This document shows, piece after piece, positions 35,589 through 45,900 of a stretch of 64,000 bases of DNA; positions within the stretch are counted from its first letter, which is position 1, and every line of letters starts with the position of its first letter. Location: assembly GCA_020744425.1 (NCBI GenBank), contig JAGMUV010000017.1:1-64000 (forward strand). Direction: 5' to 3'. The translations under genes and the position numbers were made by a program. This DNA comes from Dactylonectria macrodidyma. Lineage: Eukaryota; Ascomycota; Sordariomycetes; Hypocreales; Nectriaceae. The notes beneath the pieces were generated by a model that saw nothing but the letters and a program-made list of their open reading frames with translations, did not search any database and had not been told where the DNA came from.

Positions 35589-36720
35589 ATGGTGGAGCCT
35601 CCAAATGTTGGCCATGGAAGTTCACAAGACGACTTAAATGGCCCTGGTCCGCTGCAGGCATTCATTCAGCATGCGACGTGGAAAGATGCAGATACTGCCC
35701 CCTGTACTAGGGAGTGGGGAAGCTTGAAAGTCACGATTAGCGTGGGGTCCGGCCAGAAATCGTCACCACATTCCGTCACAGCCAGAACGTTCAAGACGCT
35801 TTGCGAAGAGTGTCATTTCTCCGACGCATTATTAGGCAGGCTAAGGAGCTTCGAGTCATTGTTTGAATACAGATTCAACTTCGGCCCTACTAATAACATA
35901 AACACAATACCATTCCCAACTCTTGAAATCGCCGTTGCAAGGTACGAGATCGATGCGTTCCATGCTCTTTTTCGCTACGAACTCGGTTCGAGAAACAAGG
36001 CACACTTCCTCGTCTTCGTCAAAACCAAGGACTACCTGAAGGAAGAGCCTCTCACTGCAGCATTTGTCTTAGACTGGATCACAAAAAACGAATATTTCAT
36101 CAACAAGTGCCCCATCATGGTCTTAAATATCCTGTTAGCTCTTATGATCGATCGGGCGAAGAATTATTCGAGACTCCGCATAGAAACTAACGACATGGAG
36201 GCCCGAGTTAGTAGCACAAGAGACTTTAAAACGCTTCAATCCTTAGGCTACGCTGGGATCTCCTACAACTTCGACTCCATGATCTCTGATTTAGGCGGCT
36301 TGGCAAAATTTGTCACTGACATCGACATGTCTGTCTCAACGACCATCTTACACGCAAAGAGCTTGGAAAGGGTTGTGAGGACCTGGGGGCGGTTGGAAAC
36401 GACTCCACCAGGAAACGCGACGACAACAGAACAACAAGAAGAACTGGAAACCACCACCACAAGGGGTGAGCTGTTCCTGGTTCATGTCAAAAGAACACAG
36501 GATGTCCTCCAGAGCCTTACGTCTCTTCTCTACAACCGGATCAACACATCTGATACACAGTCTATAAAACCATCGCGATTGTAACTCTGCTTTTCCTCCC
36601 AGCCACATTCATATCAGTAGTTTTCTCAGAAGGAATATTTAACTTTCATGCCAAAGAGAGCCCAAAGGACCACAAGGTTATATCCAGCTGTGGGTGGGTG
36701 TATTTGCTTTTATGTACATC
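35589..36720 (+). pseudogene. Second CorA-like membrane protein, frameshifted before the membrane segments
   Basis: From ATG 35589 a 331-codon frame ends with TAA at 36582-36584. Its last part (LTSLLYNRINTSDTQS) has the coiled region that normally precedes the membrane helices of CorA-like proteins. The helices are present immediately downstream in another frame: TIAIVTLLFLPATFISVVFS, then GWVYLLLCTSVALSC. The switch falls in the AAAA run at 36566-36569, where one missing base would explain it. No GT-AG intron repairs the frame. So this is either a recent pseudogene or a sequencing error in a homopolymer. The frame after the shift continues antisense into the neighbouring minus-strand gene. 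It may be a paralogue of the gene at 33910. Confidence 0.6.
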
Positions 36721-37209
36721 GGTCGCCTTGTCCTGCTGGTCGGGAGGAAGACTGTCGATCTTTAACTCGGTGGCGTCGAATGCCCTGTCGATGCTCTCGT
36801 TGGACTTTTCTTTGCCCTTCTTGCAGCCTTCTTCCATTCTCTCTTTGGCGGTCTGCTTGTTCGCTCCCTCATCTTTGAGCTTGTCAGTTATGCTCTTGAG
36901 ATCGTTGCAGGTCTCTTGGTGCTCCGAGATGAGCGTGGAACCGATGGACTTCAAGGTACCGTCGTACGAGGCATCAGCGCTGAAACTAGCCAGATGTTCC
37001 TTGACCTTTCCGGCGTGCGCGCTCTTCAGCTTCTCAAGACCGCCAAGGGAAGACTGGATGTCTTTGAGATCCACGCCAAAGGACTTGGGGCGGGATCTGA
37101 TGAACGTTGGCACGTCATCGGCGTCGAGGGACTTGTAATGGGCTGCCACACCACGAAGCTGCAGCTTCCAGCTTGGGAGCTCGGTGGCGGTGGAAGTGAC
37201 GGTTGTCAT
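36646..37209 (-). CDS. Hypothetical Lys/Glu-rich protein
   Basis: A 187-codon minus-strand frame from ATG 37209 (MTTVTSTATELPSWKLQLRG) to 36646. The composition is coding-like: amphipathic, charged and probably helical through the middle (KLKDEGANKQTAKERMEEGC), without a signal peptide or membrane segment. An in-frame TTG at 37239 is a less likely start. The last 20 residues (from VHKSKYTH) may be beyond a real splice site, because GT follows the codon for Asp there. The 3' end overlaps the end of the frameshifted CorA-like gene. The family is not recognised. A TATATA at 37379-37384 lies about 170 bases upstream. Confidence 0.5.
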   Translation of the reverse strand: MTTVTSTATELPSWKLQLRGVAAHYKSLDADDVPTFIRSRPKSFGVDLKDIQSSLGGLEKLKSAHAGKVKEHLASFSADASYDGTLKSIGSTLISEHQETCNDLKSITDKLKDEGANKQTAKERMEEGCKKGKEKSNESIDRAFDATELKIDSLPPDQQDKATDVHKSKYTHPQLDITLWSFGLSLA

Positions 37210-37555
37210 TGTGACGGCTGCTGACGTTAGCTGGCGCAATGGAGTGTGACTTGCAGAGGGAGACTGACGTGGGTTTGAACGGGGGATAATGGTTGAGGTT
37301 TGGAAAGTTGGTTGATGGTGGAAGTTTGAAAAGTTGTTTGAGTTGAAGAAAGAAACGATGTCGGTGGTAAATGGGGGGAATATATACCCCGATACAGCTG
37401 TTCTTCTCTGCAGGCTCCGTTTGGAGCATCAAGAATTGTCATTCGCATCTACGATAAGATCCTTGCTGGTTTGGGAATCTCAGCTCTTGTCTATTACGCC
37501 AGTGACAAGTATAAAACCCCACAGCGGGAGTGAGATATTCACATAGGCTGTCTCC

Positions 37556-37787
37556 GATTGATCAAACTCGATGCATGGCTACCCAAGCAATCCAGATTGG
37601 GAGGGTTACTTTGTCTGAAGGCAGCTGAAATATGAGATGACGAGTCACGGAAATCAATATAGCCCGAGCGCTGAAGTGAGATGCTGGCAGAAGCTGTCTG
37701 ATTGATCAAACTCGATGCATTGCTACGTAAACATTCTATATTGGGAAAGTTTCCTTGCCCGAAGGTAGCTGAAATGTGAGATGACGA
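37556..37787. repeat. Imperfect direct repeat, about 88-bp units
   Basis: Unit 1 (37556-37643) and unit 2 (37700-37787) share GATTGATCAAACTCGATGCAT, then a variable centre, then GGxAGCTGAAATxTGAGATGACGA. A third, weaker copy is near 37830-37910 (GGCAGCTGAAATGTAGG). They lie between the minus-strand gene at 37209 and the ankyrin remnant, with no coding frame. Confidence 0.6.
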
Positions 37788-38481
37788 ATGTATATTCCGT
37801 CAATAAACCCCCAGAGCTTGTCAGTGAGAATCTGATCGGCCTAAAGTTTATTAAACCCAGTCCCTATTGAGAAGACCTCCTCATCGAAAGGCAGCTGAAA
37901 TGTAGGCTGTGCGGGGATATACCTATGCATCCAAGCTTACAGTGCTTTTCAGCTACCCAAGGACGGACATCATTCCCCAACTGGCTGCTCGGTGTGTAGC
38001 CCATTGGCTAGTCTATGTGTCAAATCTTGTATCTTGACATGGTTCTACGGCGAGTCGGCTCTTCAGCGAGGCACTTCTATCATGAGAGCGCATCTATACG
38101 GCGTGGATTTGATCAACACACTGGGTTACGAAACCCGGTGGTGATGGCCAAGCTGCCACTATGGAAGATGCAGGATGGCGTGATGTCTAGTATTCGTCCC
38201 AGCAGTCAGTTCTATGGACCACCAGAGACTCTCCCATGTACTGATTACGTTGCTGTCCGCTCCGTCAAGGGCGAGTTGCCGCTTTTCCGCCCTCGTAACT
38301 GCCTCGTGTTTATAAAATAAAAATACCCTTGCACAAGCTCATTTCGAAAATCACCAACGACACTTGATCATCTATGAATTAGCTGACAGGGTAAGCATTC
38401 TTCAACAATACATTGGACCAGGTCTCCACTAACAGGTATAAATTGTTCCCCAGCAAATCTACACAGCCGACAGACACAAGA
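37788..38481. other. Intergenic, no gene recognised
   Basis: This holds the weak third copy of the repeat and a 101-codon open frame (38015-38320, plus) that I do not recognise and regard as chance. TTTATAAAATAAAA at 38309-38322 could be a promoter element for the ankyrin gene. Confidence 0.3.
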
Positions 38482-38899
38482 ATGTCGCCGTCTGGTGAAG
38501 ATCACTGGTGCGATCGGATAGAGCATGAAAGGGACCGAGTCAAGGAAGCAGCGAACCGCGACCTCGACCGCATCATCGACCAGGCCCTGGCTCGCATCAA
38601 CGACGGCGGTAACGGAGACGTCAACGTCCTCGACTCGGCTGGCGATTTCCCGCTCTACAGCGCCGCGGCGGGCGGGCGGTACGACGAGACGAGACCACTG
38701 CTGGAACGAGGAGCCAACGCTTCGGTATCGGTGGACGGCGCTGCACTGGGCGGCCGCCAACGGCCATGCCGGCGTTGTCGAGCTGCTGCTGTCCTATAAT
38801 GCCGATGTCAATGCTGTTTCGGACACGGGGAACCGTCCGCTGGACGTGGCGAAGACGGAAGACATTAAGGCTGCCTTGATGAATCGGGAAGCGAGGTGA
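38482..38899 (+). pseudogene. Ankyrin-repeat protein, frameshifted
   Basis: From ATG 38482 the frame begins MSPSGEDHWCDRIEHERDRV and reaches one ankyrin-like unit (DSAGDFPLYSAAAGGRYDE). Near 38735 homology jumps to another frame, which gives a textbook ankyrin repeat: WTALHWAAANGHAGVVELLL, then NADVNAVSDTGNRPLDVA, ending at TGA 38899. The switch needs one or two bases to be lost or gained, and no intron fits. Short compared with most ankyrin proteins. Probably a pseudogene or a truncated copy; function unknown. Confidence 0.6.
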
Positions 38900-38929
38900 C
38901 AGGGAGTTGACATGATAGTACACCATCCA

Positions 38930-39480
38930 CCCTGCTGTTTGAGCAAGGTTGTAGTATCGACGCTGGCCGTGTTGTGGTCGTTTGTGGCATTGAAAACCTG
39001 GAAGCCAAGCCCGTCTACGGCCACGCTCACATCGCCCATCTGGCCCAAGTCGCGGACATCGGTATACGACCATCCGTGCACTCTCCTGTCCCCGGGACAA
39101 TTCACGTATCGCTCAAAGCCTCCGAGCAGTCGGCGAGGCCTATTACGGCGCCAATCCTCAGGACGCAGATATCGATGCCATAACGCTTGGCGTATCAGCG
39201 AGTGGCCTGTCTCTCCACATAACTTGATAATGAAATAGATGTCGGCAAGGTTCACATATAGGTCCTCGTCAATGGGGAACGAGGGAAGTCGGTGCCGCCT
39301 CTGCGTAGCGTGCTGCCAGACGGCGCACTGAGGAAGCCCAGGTAAGGCGAGCAGGGACAAATAAGGGTGGCCAAACGACGTCGTGGCCCCAAAGCGGCCA
39401 ACCAGAGCTCCAGGGACAGCTTTATCGCTAACACGACCGTGGTAAGGCATCTAGAGGTCATCGAAATGACCTCGGGCAGG
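38930..39480 (-). pseudogene. NAD-dependent epimerase/dehydratase remnant
   Basis: On the minus strand the text reads FPIDEDLYVNLADIYFIIKL, then CGE, a degraded middle, and YTDVRDLGQMGD, VDGLGFQVFNATND, TTTLLK. Extended short-chain dehydrogenases (nucleotide-sugar epimerase type) have PxDE before the YxxxK catalytic pair, then YxDVRDLG and GFEVFN near the C-terminus. Here the catalytic Tyr-Lys spacing is seen as Y-FIIK. The N-terminal Rossmann motif is not found and the middle is garbled. The frame stays open to 38794, but the gene looks decayed and truncated. Confidence 0.55.
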
Positions 39481-39509
39481 GTGGACTTCATATCTGCTGT
39501 CCGCACCAA

Positions 39510-40309
39510 AGGCGAGTTACTTCTATCACAAAGTCAAAAAAACACAGCTTTCTTCACATTTTAAGCATTTCAAGACCCAATGCTTTCACAGTTGCCTAAG
39601 GTCAAGCTTTTCCAGCTAGAAAGCTAAGATCTTAATGAATATAATGCCTATTAGCCGGCCCCAGGAGCCGGGCCCTGATTTTCCTTCCCTCCAGACCTTC
39701 TGCAATTAAAATGGCTGCGCTTACGATCCTAAGAACTGTCATTAGCTCTACCGCCGGCTTCAGCGACACCGAAATTATAAACTATAAGACCAGCCGTCAA
39801 ACGGCTTTTAAGGATTTCAAGCCTGAGTTAAAAGGATATCTCTCCTATCAAACCTCTCTCTTTACTAACCTTCGAACAGTTAGCAACATCACGAATCCGG
39901 CTAAAATTGCAGTCCAATTGAACTAGTTAAGCGATCAAGACTGTGTTAGTTTTGCACTACTTGGCTCCGAGGCCTTTCTTACTATAGCAGCTAAGATGAC
40001 TTCAAGCTTTTCGCCTGCATGCAAAATGGCAGGCTCCGTCGCCTTGCGAAAGCCTTTAATAAAGACAAGGCCACCGACGCAGACTATGCCGAGGCCTAAA
40101 AGATCGCCTAGAATTAGGCGTAGATAATAGAGCTGTTGGGGCTGCTGAAGCAGGCTCGGGTGAAAAGAGATGGGAGTTCTGCTGCTTTTTAAGTCATTTC
40201 GAAGGTTTAGGGGCGTTCGGGAATAAAAGTTAGTCGGTCAGAGTTTGGAATCCCGAGTATCAATACATCGAGTCTATTTGTAATACACTTTTTTTGGCAA
40301 TACAATGGG
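39510..40309. other. Gene-poor stretch with one unidentified short ORF
   Basis: The plus-strand ORF 39711-39926 (ATG start, 71 codons, MAALTILRTVISSTAGFSDT) has coding-like codons and could be a fragment of a gene, but I do not recognise it. Nothing else is supported. Confidence 0.3.
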
Positions 40310-40735
40310 GCAGGGTGGACTGCAATGGCCTCGACGCACTCGAGCGCCTCTCCGGTCTCAATCTGGATAATGGCCAACAGTATCTGATTAAACCGTTAAC
40401 TCCAGCGCCCAGGGCGCCTAGATATATCGACATTAGCGGTTATGAGGCCTAAGCAACGGCAGGGGCAAAGTGTATAATCGCAAGTTTCATCATCCACCCG
40501 TCTATGGCTAGGGCCCTGACAATTGGCGAGACATGATACGCTGCAATTTTCTGGACTGCCTCTTGCATAGCCGAGTCGTCAATGTTCCTGTGCTCGCAGT
40601 CGACGAGGACCCAGTCGACGTCTTGAGCGGCCAGAACGCGGGACATATGTGCTTAGGAGCATCTGCCACAGGCCGAACGACTTGCCCTTGTCAGCAGCAA
40701 GTGCCTGGGGCCAAGGATCGTGTTGGCCCATGTTA
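40310..40735 (-). pseudogene. HpcH/HpaI aldolase (2,4-dihydroxyhept-2-ene-1,7-dioate aldolase type) remnant
   Basis: Read on the minus strand: KSFGLWQML, then SRVLAAQDVDWVLVDCEHRN, IDDSAMQEAVQKI, VSPIVRA, and further along AIIQIETGEALECVEAI. These are blocks 1-2 and the later QIET metal-site block of the HpcH/HpaI aldolase family (class II pyruvate aldolases that cleave 2-keto-3-deoxy acids). A frame change separates the start from SRVLAAQ, and stops lie near 40453. The C-terminal third is missing. A decayed catabolic gene. Confidence 0.65.
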
Positions 40736-41344
40736 CGGATATGCTTAAGAGGTTAGGGTAAGGGAGGGAGGGAGGGAGGAATTGGTTTGGTGTGGCTGGC
40801 TGCAGTGGTTTGCGTAGGCTGGCTGGGTTCTTGAGAGGGCAACAAATGCAGCTGCCTCTGGCAAAAGGAGATGAGTGAAAACTAGAGCGAATTTATGAAT
40901 ATCAAGTGGAGGCTTCGCACGTTGGCCGCCTAGGAAGTCTATATCTGAGAGACATAAACGGTCGTAAGTGGGTTTGCACTGTTATTATGAGCTAGGAGTG
41001 CTGGAGCCTTTAGGAGTAATGATGATTGTAACATGGTGGGAGGTACATATTACTTGCAAGACTATGAACACGACTATATTTAAAGAATTAGCTACCATAA
41101 CTAAAAAGGATCAGTCGATAAATTAGCATCTACTAAAGTCTTCAGTAAAATCGTTGGAGTATTGCAACCATCATGGTTTACTTTTCGACTTCCATCGACC
41201 GAGATACTAGGTAGCAAGTGACTCGGCATCTTTCAAGTCGGACAAGTGGGGGGGAAGGGACACGGTATATTTCCAGGGCTAGAAATATCAACCAGGCACA
41301 GCCGAGCCAGCCAAGTCTTGCTCCCTATCAACTCACGCCTTCTG
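40736..41344. other. Intergenic, no gene seen
   Basis: It contains a GGGA-type simple repeat at 40757-40777 and otherwise no recognisable frame. Confidence 0.3.
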
Positions 41345-42335
41345 CAAACATGACAGCCTCCTTCATCGTCGCAGTGCTAGGCTTCGATCTCTCCGCCAAG
41401 GTCCTCATGATCCCCTTCATCCGAGCTACTTAACAGTCAACCTCTATGCTGTTGTCTAGCGAAGCCTAACACCCGACAATGGCGTCGCTCCGGTTCTTTC
41501 TAGAGACCAAAGTCTTCCGCTCGTACTCAGAGGTGCTGGCCGATGCCAGAGTCGATCTCATTGTCATCGCCACTGGCGCTCATGCGCACTACGACTCACC
41601 AAGCTCGCATTGGAGCACAGCAAAATGGCGACGAATATTATCATCAGACTGACGTCAGGCTTCCTTGTTGACAGCAATCTAGTTTTGTGCAAGCGGCCAT
41701 CCACGTTACAAAGCGAGGAAGCCGACGAAACAATTGCCATAGCCGCCTTGCGGAAACTTCTACTTACCGTCTTCCACAGTCTTTTCGCCCCGTGATTTTC
41801 CTCGTCGTACGTAGGTAGACCAGGATCATCGCTGACCATCTTCTCCACCCTATGCAGACAGAAGATGTGACTGCGACTTTTTCGTACTATCGTCGCTTGT
41901 CAAAAACGACGTCCATCGCTAAGTCGTCGAGCCCGAAAGCTACTTCGACGTCCACGCGCCCACTATGCGCGACGGATAGGCCGATACGTGGTGGGCCCAG
42001 GCCAACACAGGAAGCGGAGCCCTCTACAATCTTGGATCGCACCTGATTGATCAAGCGCCGGTGCTGCTCGGAAAGCCGAAGACGGTCACGGTTGTGCTGG
42101 GCTAAGAGAGAGAGCCAAAGCCCCACTACGACAACCCCGACTCCATGCCCATCTTCCTTCGCTACTCAGACAATGCCCTTTTTACGCTGAGAGCCTCCGT
42201 GATTTGCAGTGTCGACAAGGTTCTCCGCTTCAAGTTCCACGTACGAAAAGGAATGCACATCAAGTTACGTCGGAATTCATATTGGAAGCCCGTTGGGCAG
42301 CCTGTCTCACTCCTGTGGGACAGTATCACCTAGAC
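41345..42335 (+). pseudogene. Gfo/Idh/MocA-family oxidoreductase remnant
   Basis: On the plus strand the pieces appear in family order but in several frames: VAVLGFDLSAKVLMIPFIRA (the Rossmann start, family form GxxGxG-SAKVFH-PFI), then KVFRSYSEVLADARVDLIVI, ATGAHAHYD, later VEPESYFDVHAP, ADTWWAQANTGSGALYNLGS, and HLIDQAPVLLGKPKTVTVVL. The nucleotide-binding core, the second domain and the HLIDQ block are all recognisable. Stops and frame changes are frequent and the EKP motif region is garbled. These enzymes oxidise or dehydrate sugars and polyols. Not functional here. Confidence 0.65.
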
Positions 42336-42602
42336 ATTCAAGAACCGCAAATCGTGGGGGGGTAAGCACAGACTGGAAGAACGGTGGAGCTCTGAGTGAC
42401 ACCAGCCGTCTAGCGAATGCTGGGACGGTGTTGAGGAAGTAGAAGAAAACGCATACGAAGTAATAGACGAAGAAACGGTCTATGTATAACCCCAATGCCC
42501 TATCTTCTTTCAATTAGCTAGTACGGTCAGGTTGCGAGAATTCAGCTAAATTAAACCTAAATAATATTTGAAATAGCTACCTACTTGAACATTAATTCTT
42601 CC

Positions 42603-44297
42603 TTATTCCTCAGCTATTTCACTCGCTTCTAATCCTACCTTCCACAACTTTTTGTTTAAGTATTCAAATTGTTCCACCCGGAAAGTATCAGCTTGAGCAT
42701 ATGTTGAACTGGGCTTATCCGCATCGAAGATGAGATTTTCCGGCTCCTTAAGCGAGTATACCGGCCACACTGCCCCGGTGCCGTAACCCACATTCGGTTC
42801 CATGCGGTTGAAGAAGCTGACCCAGCGTCTCTTCATTTGATGGGACAGGTTCTTTAATTCCTGATGCCCTTGCGGAAACAAGTTACCCACGGAGTCACCA
42901 AAGACAAACTTGAGCTCTGCCGAGTGGCCAACGCCCTGTACCGCAGGCCTGTCACCCGTGACCTGGTCGAACCGGTAGCTGTACACTGGCACGCCAGCCT
43001 CGGTCCAAGCCCGCGCCCATGCTCGACGAGGACCCTGCATGGCCCTATCACCCCCAAATGCCATTGCCCGCTTCCACATTGAACCGTATGATCCATCCTT
43101 GCCTATCGGCCGGCCCGGGTAGGTGGACGGAAGGCCAAGCCGCGGGATGTCAGGATAGAGCGCCGAGATAGCCTCAATTGTGGCATCACCGGCGCCTCCA
43201 GCGATAAGCCAGTCCTCCCACTGTTCCGTTGTGTTGATGCCCTGTTGCGAGAAGTAGTCGCCGTCGTCGATCGTGGTACCGGTTAGGACGGGAACGTGGA
43301 CAAACTTGCCCTTTCGAAGAAGCGCAACCCGTGGCTCTTGGACAAAGTCGCCGTCAACAATGTCGAGAAATGGTGGGAACCGAACGTCGGCAAAGATCAA
43401 AGCTAACTGGTGAGAGGGCACTTCGCGGAGACATTGCAAGGAATCTGAGGCACCTTCGCACCCAGTTTTGCTGAGGAGCGATGCATATGCCTCTTCCCAC
43501 GTCGTCGACTGGGGAGGCCTAATCTCACCAAAGTCGGTAGGGAAGCCAGTACCACTTTGCATGACAGCTGCTCGGAACAGCTTATCGTCACGCCCACCAA
43601 ATGCTGTCAGATGAGTGGCGACAGCTCGGGCGCCTCCACTCTGGCCCCAGATTGTCACCTTCTCTGGGTCGCCTCCGAAGGCTGGGATGTTCTCCTGCAC
43701 CCACTGCATAGCGAGTCGCTGATCCCTGAAACCTAGGTTTCCCAATTTATCAGCCTCTAAAGCGGCGCCCCATAGGAAGCCCCAGGCGTGTAGACGGTAG
43801 TTGACAGACGCGGCGATGATCGGCTGACCCATTTTGACCGACTCTTCTACGATGAAAGTCAGGTTCGATATAGGGTCCGAATTGTAGCCGCTGACGAGGC
43901 CCCCGCCGTGAATCCAAAAAGCTACAGGAAGCTTCGCATCAGCATCGGTCCCTGTAGGGCGCACGACGTTTATAGTCAGGCAGTCGTCGCTGCCGCCAAG
44001 TAGAGGCCCAACGGGATAGGGATAGCCGTAGCAGGACGTCTGGTAGGTCGTGGCATTGCGAGGCTCGTCCCACGTAGTATTGAGCGGCTGAGGATGACGG
44101 AAGCGCAGGTTACCCAGTGGCGGCCGGGCGTACGGCATGCCGAGGAAGAAGTCCTGCTTGTAGGTCGAGCTGTAGATGCCGTAGTAGGTGCCGTTTTGAA
44201 GCTCAACAGTAGGGTTAGAGCTGTAGACTCTAGCATTGACTGCCGCTCCGAGGACCCACGGTGCTAGGGCAGCGAAGAGCATTAGTGAAGGAAGCAT
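42603..44297 (-). CDS. Secreted type-B carboxylesterase/lipase
   Basis: An intact single-exon gene of 564 aa from ATG 44297. The first about 18 residues form a signal peptide (LPSLMLFAALAPWVLGAA). The alpha/beta-hydrolase fold of the carboxylesterase type-B family is complete: FLGMPYARPPLG, the Cys-containing SDDCLTINVVRP, oxyanion hole HGGG at residues 130-133, nucleophile Ser220 in GQSGGA (family usually GESAGG), an acidic residue around TTIDDG (about 345) and the catalytic His458 in GVGHSAELKFVFG. Several N-glycosylation sites are present. Length is normal for the family (about 530-580). It likely hydrolyses esters outside the cell; substrate unknown. Neighbours are decayed genes, and it stands alone. 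Confidence 0.9.
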   Translation of the reverse strand: MLPSLMLFAALAPWVLGAAVNARVYSSNPTVELQNGTYYGIYSSTYKQDFFLGMPYARPPLGNLRFRHPQPLNTTWDEPRNATTYQTSCYGYPYPVGPLLGGSDDCLTINVVRPTGTDADAKLPVAFWIHGGGLVSGYNSDPISNLTFIVEESVKMGQPIIAASVNYRLHAWGFLWGAALEADKLGNLGFRDQRLAMQWVQENIPAFGGDPEKVTIWGQSGGARAVATHLTAFGGRDDKLFRAAVMQSGTGFPTDFGEIRPPQSTTWEEAYASLLSKTGCEGASDSLQCLREVPSHQLALIFADVRFPPFLDIVDGDFVQEPRVALLRKGKFVHVPVLTGTTIDDGDYFSQQGINTTEQWEDWLIAGGAGDATIEAISALYPDIPRLGLPSTYPGRPIGKDGSYGSMWKRAMAFGGDRAMQGPRRAWARAWTEAGVPVYSYRFDQVTGDRPAVQGVGHSAELKFVFGDSVGNLFPQGHQELKNLSHQMKRRWVSFFNRMEPNVGYGTGAVWPVYSLKEPENLIFDADKPSSTYAQADTFRVEQFEYLNKKLWKVGLEASEIAEE

Positions 44298-45560
44298 TGT
44301 AGTATTCGAGATTTCAAGAACTTTGCTTTCTTATTTAGATGGACGTTCTGGTCTCCTATCAGAAAAGGTCCCTTTTGCATTGAGCGGATGGCATTGGTAT
44401 TTATGCTCTCACACTATTACTAAGAAACAAATGATCTGCGTATGTCTTCCCATGACGATTGGGTCTCATAACGGTACAAAAGCGCCGAAACAGGCACCAC
44501 AGCTATCGCACCTCCTAGACGTGGACGAAGGACCGAGTCTCGCCCGGTAGACGGCGCCGAGACCCCTTCTATCGGGAAGCGGCGCCGAGGTCCGATTCCG
44601 ATTCGATTACTATCCATAGTGCGTCATAGCCTGGGGTAAATGACGAAGCTAATAACCCCCCGGCATGGTACGACGGTAGATTATGAGTGCGGGGGAGGCT
44701 GGTTAAGCCTTCAAAGTCCCCCGCAATCCGACCCTTCACCTGGCTCTTTTCATCGTCTCCTTTACTCTCCCTATCTGTTTCAATTGCTTGCTAGTTCTAA
44801 AATGTCCACACAAGATACCCCAGGTTTCCCCGCTCTGTGAAGAGGCACAGCTGTTCACTTCCTCGACTGTTCTCTCATCTAGATCATCTCAGTCGCCATC
44901 GCAAGACGAGCCACTGGTAACATGTATTTGCCGGCTGCCCCAAAGTCAGGATCTGTTGGAAAGTTCCGGCGAAATCCGGACGCAGTGGTCTGCATGGATC
45001 ACCACTGGGTCCCGAAAACGGCTGATGTGGTAGTCTACAATATCGACAATCATTCCCAGCTCTGCTGAATATGGAGAGTATAATGTCACATGCAGAGGTT
45101 GCCAGGTAGGCATGTCTGGCTGATGAGGACTTCTAGGCCGCACCGACAGCAAAGATATGGAATAGTCTCCTTGGGTCAGCATCGTCACCGCTCGTAAGGC
45201 ATTTAGATACGTCAAAGATGCAACATCAATGAGATGAAAGCCCATGCCTACGGTATGGTTGCAAGCTTGGATAGATGTAGCTTGACTAATACTACACCGT
45301 TACCAAGAACGCCCTGCGTATCTCGCAGCCGTTGTCCTCCATCATGCCTTTCGCTGGTTGGCCGTCGATTCGTAATGGGGCGACCATTCAAATTGACTAC
45401 TGAGAGGAAAGGCAGTTGTGCCAGAGCTATGGGAGGAGTATCGAAGCCTCCCTGTCAACCAGGATGCGATGGAAGAAACCAGCTGCTACAAGGAAGACAA
45501 CCGGCCTGGATGGCTTGGGGGCCGCAATGAAGAAGCTCAACACTCAGCCTGCACTTTTAC
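44298..45560. other. Gene-poor stretch with an unidentified coding-like ORF
   Basis: The minus-strand frame 44946-45245 (99 codons from ATG, MGFHLIDVASLTYLNALRAV) has codon use like the genes nearby, but I do not recognise it and no neighbouring exon is evident. The rest shows only short random frames. Confidence 0.3.
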
Positions 45561-45900
45561 TATCAGAGTAATTTTATTGAAATAATTTAAAAATATATAT
45601 ATATATATATATAATAAAAATTTTTTAAAAACCTCTTATTATTAATTTTTTATAAAAGGTTATTATACAAATTTAATATCTTTTAAATATTAAGTAATAT
45701 AAATTTAACTTTTAAGATTAATTATATGTAACTTTTTATATTATATAATTATCTTAATAATATAATTTTATATATAATTAATGTTAATTATTATTTATTA
45801 AATTTCTTTTAAATATTATTATTGAAAAATATAACTAGCAGTTTATTATAAGCATTTTAAATAAAAATAGCAAGTCAATACTATTAAAAGAGGTTCAGCT
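45561..45900. repeat. AT-rich island with a TA dinucleotide run
   Basis: About 340 bases of very AT-rich sequence, with a TA microsatellite at about 45593-45613. It looks like a RIP-degraded repeat relic, but no termini are seen. Confidence 0.5.

Noticed and set aside
36698..37138. A 146-codon plus-strand ORF
   Set aside because: Beyond the first about 20 codons (possible CorA-like helix) it is antisense to the minus-strand hypothetical gene.
38015..38320. A 101-codon plus-strand ORF
   Set aside because: No recognisable motif and composition not clearly coding.
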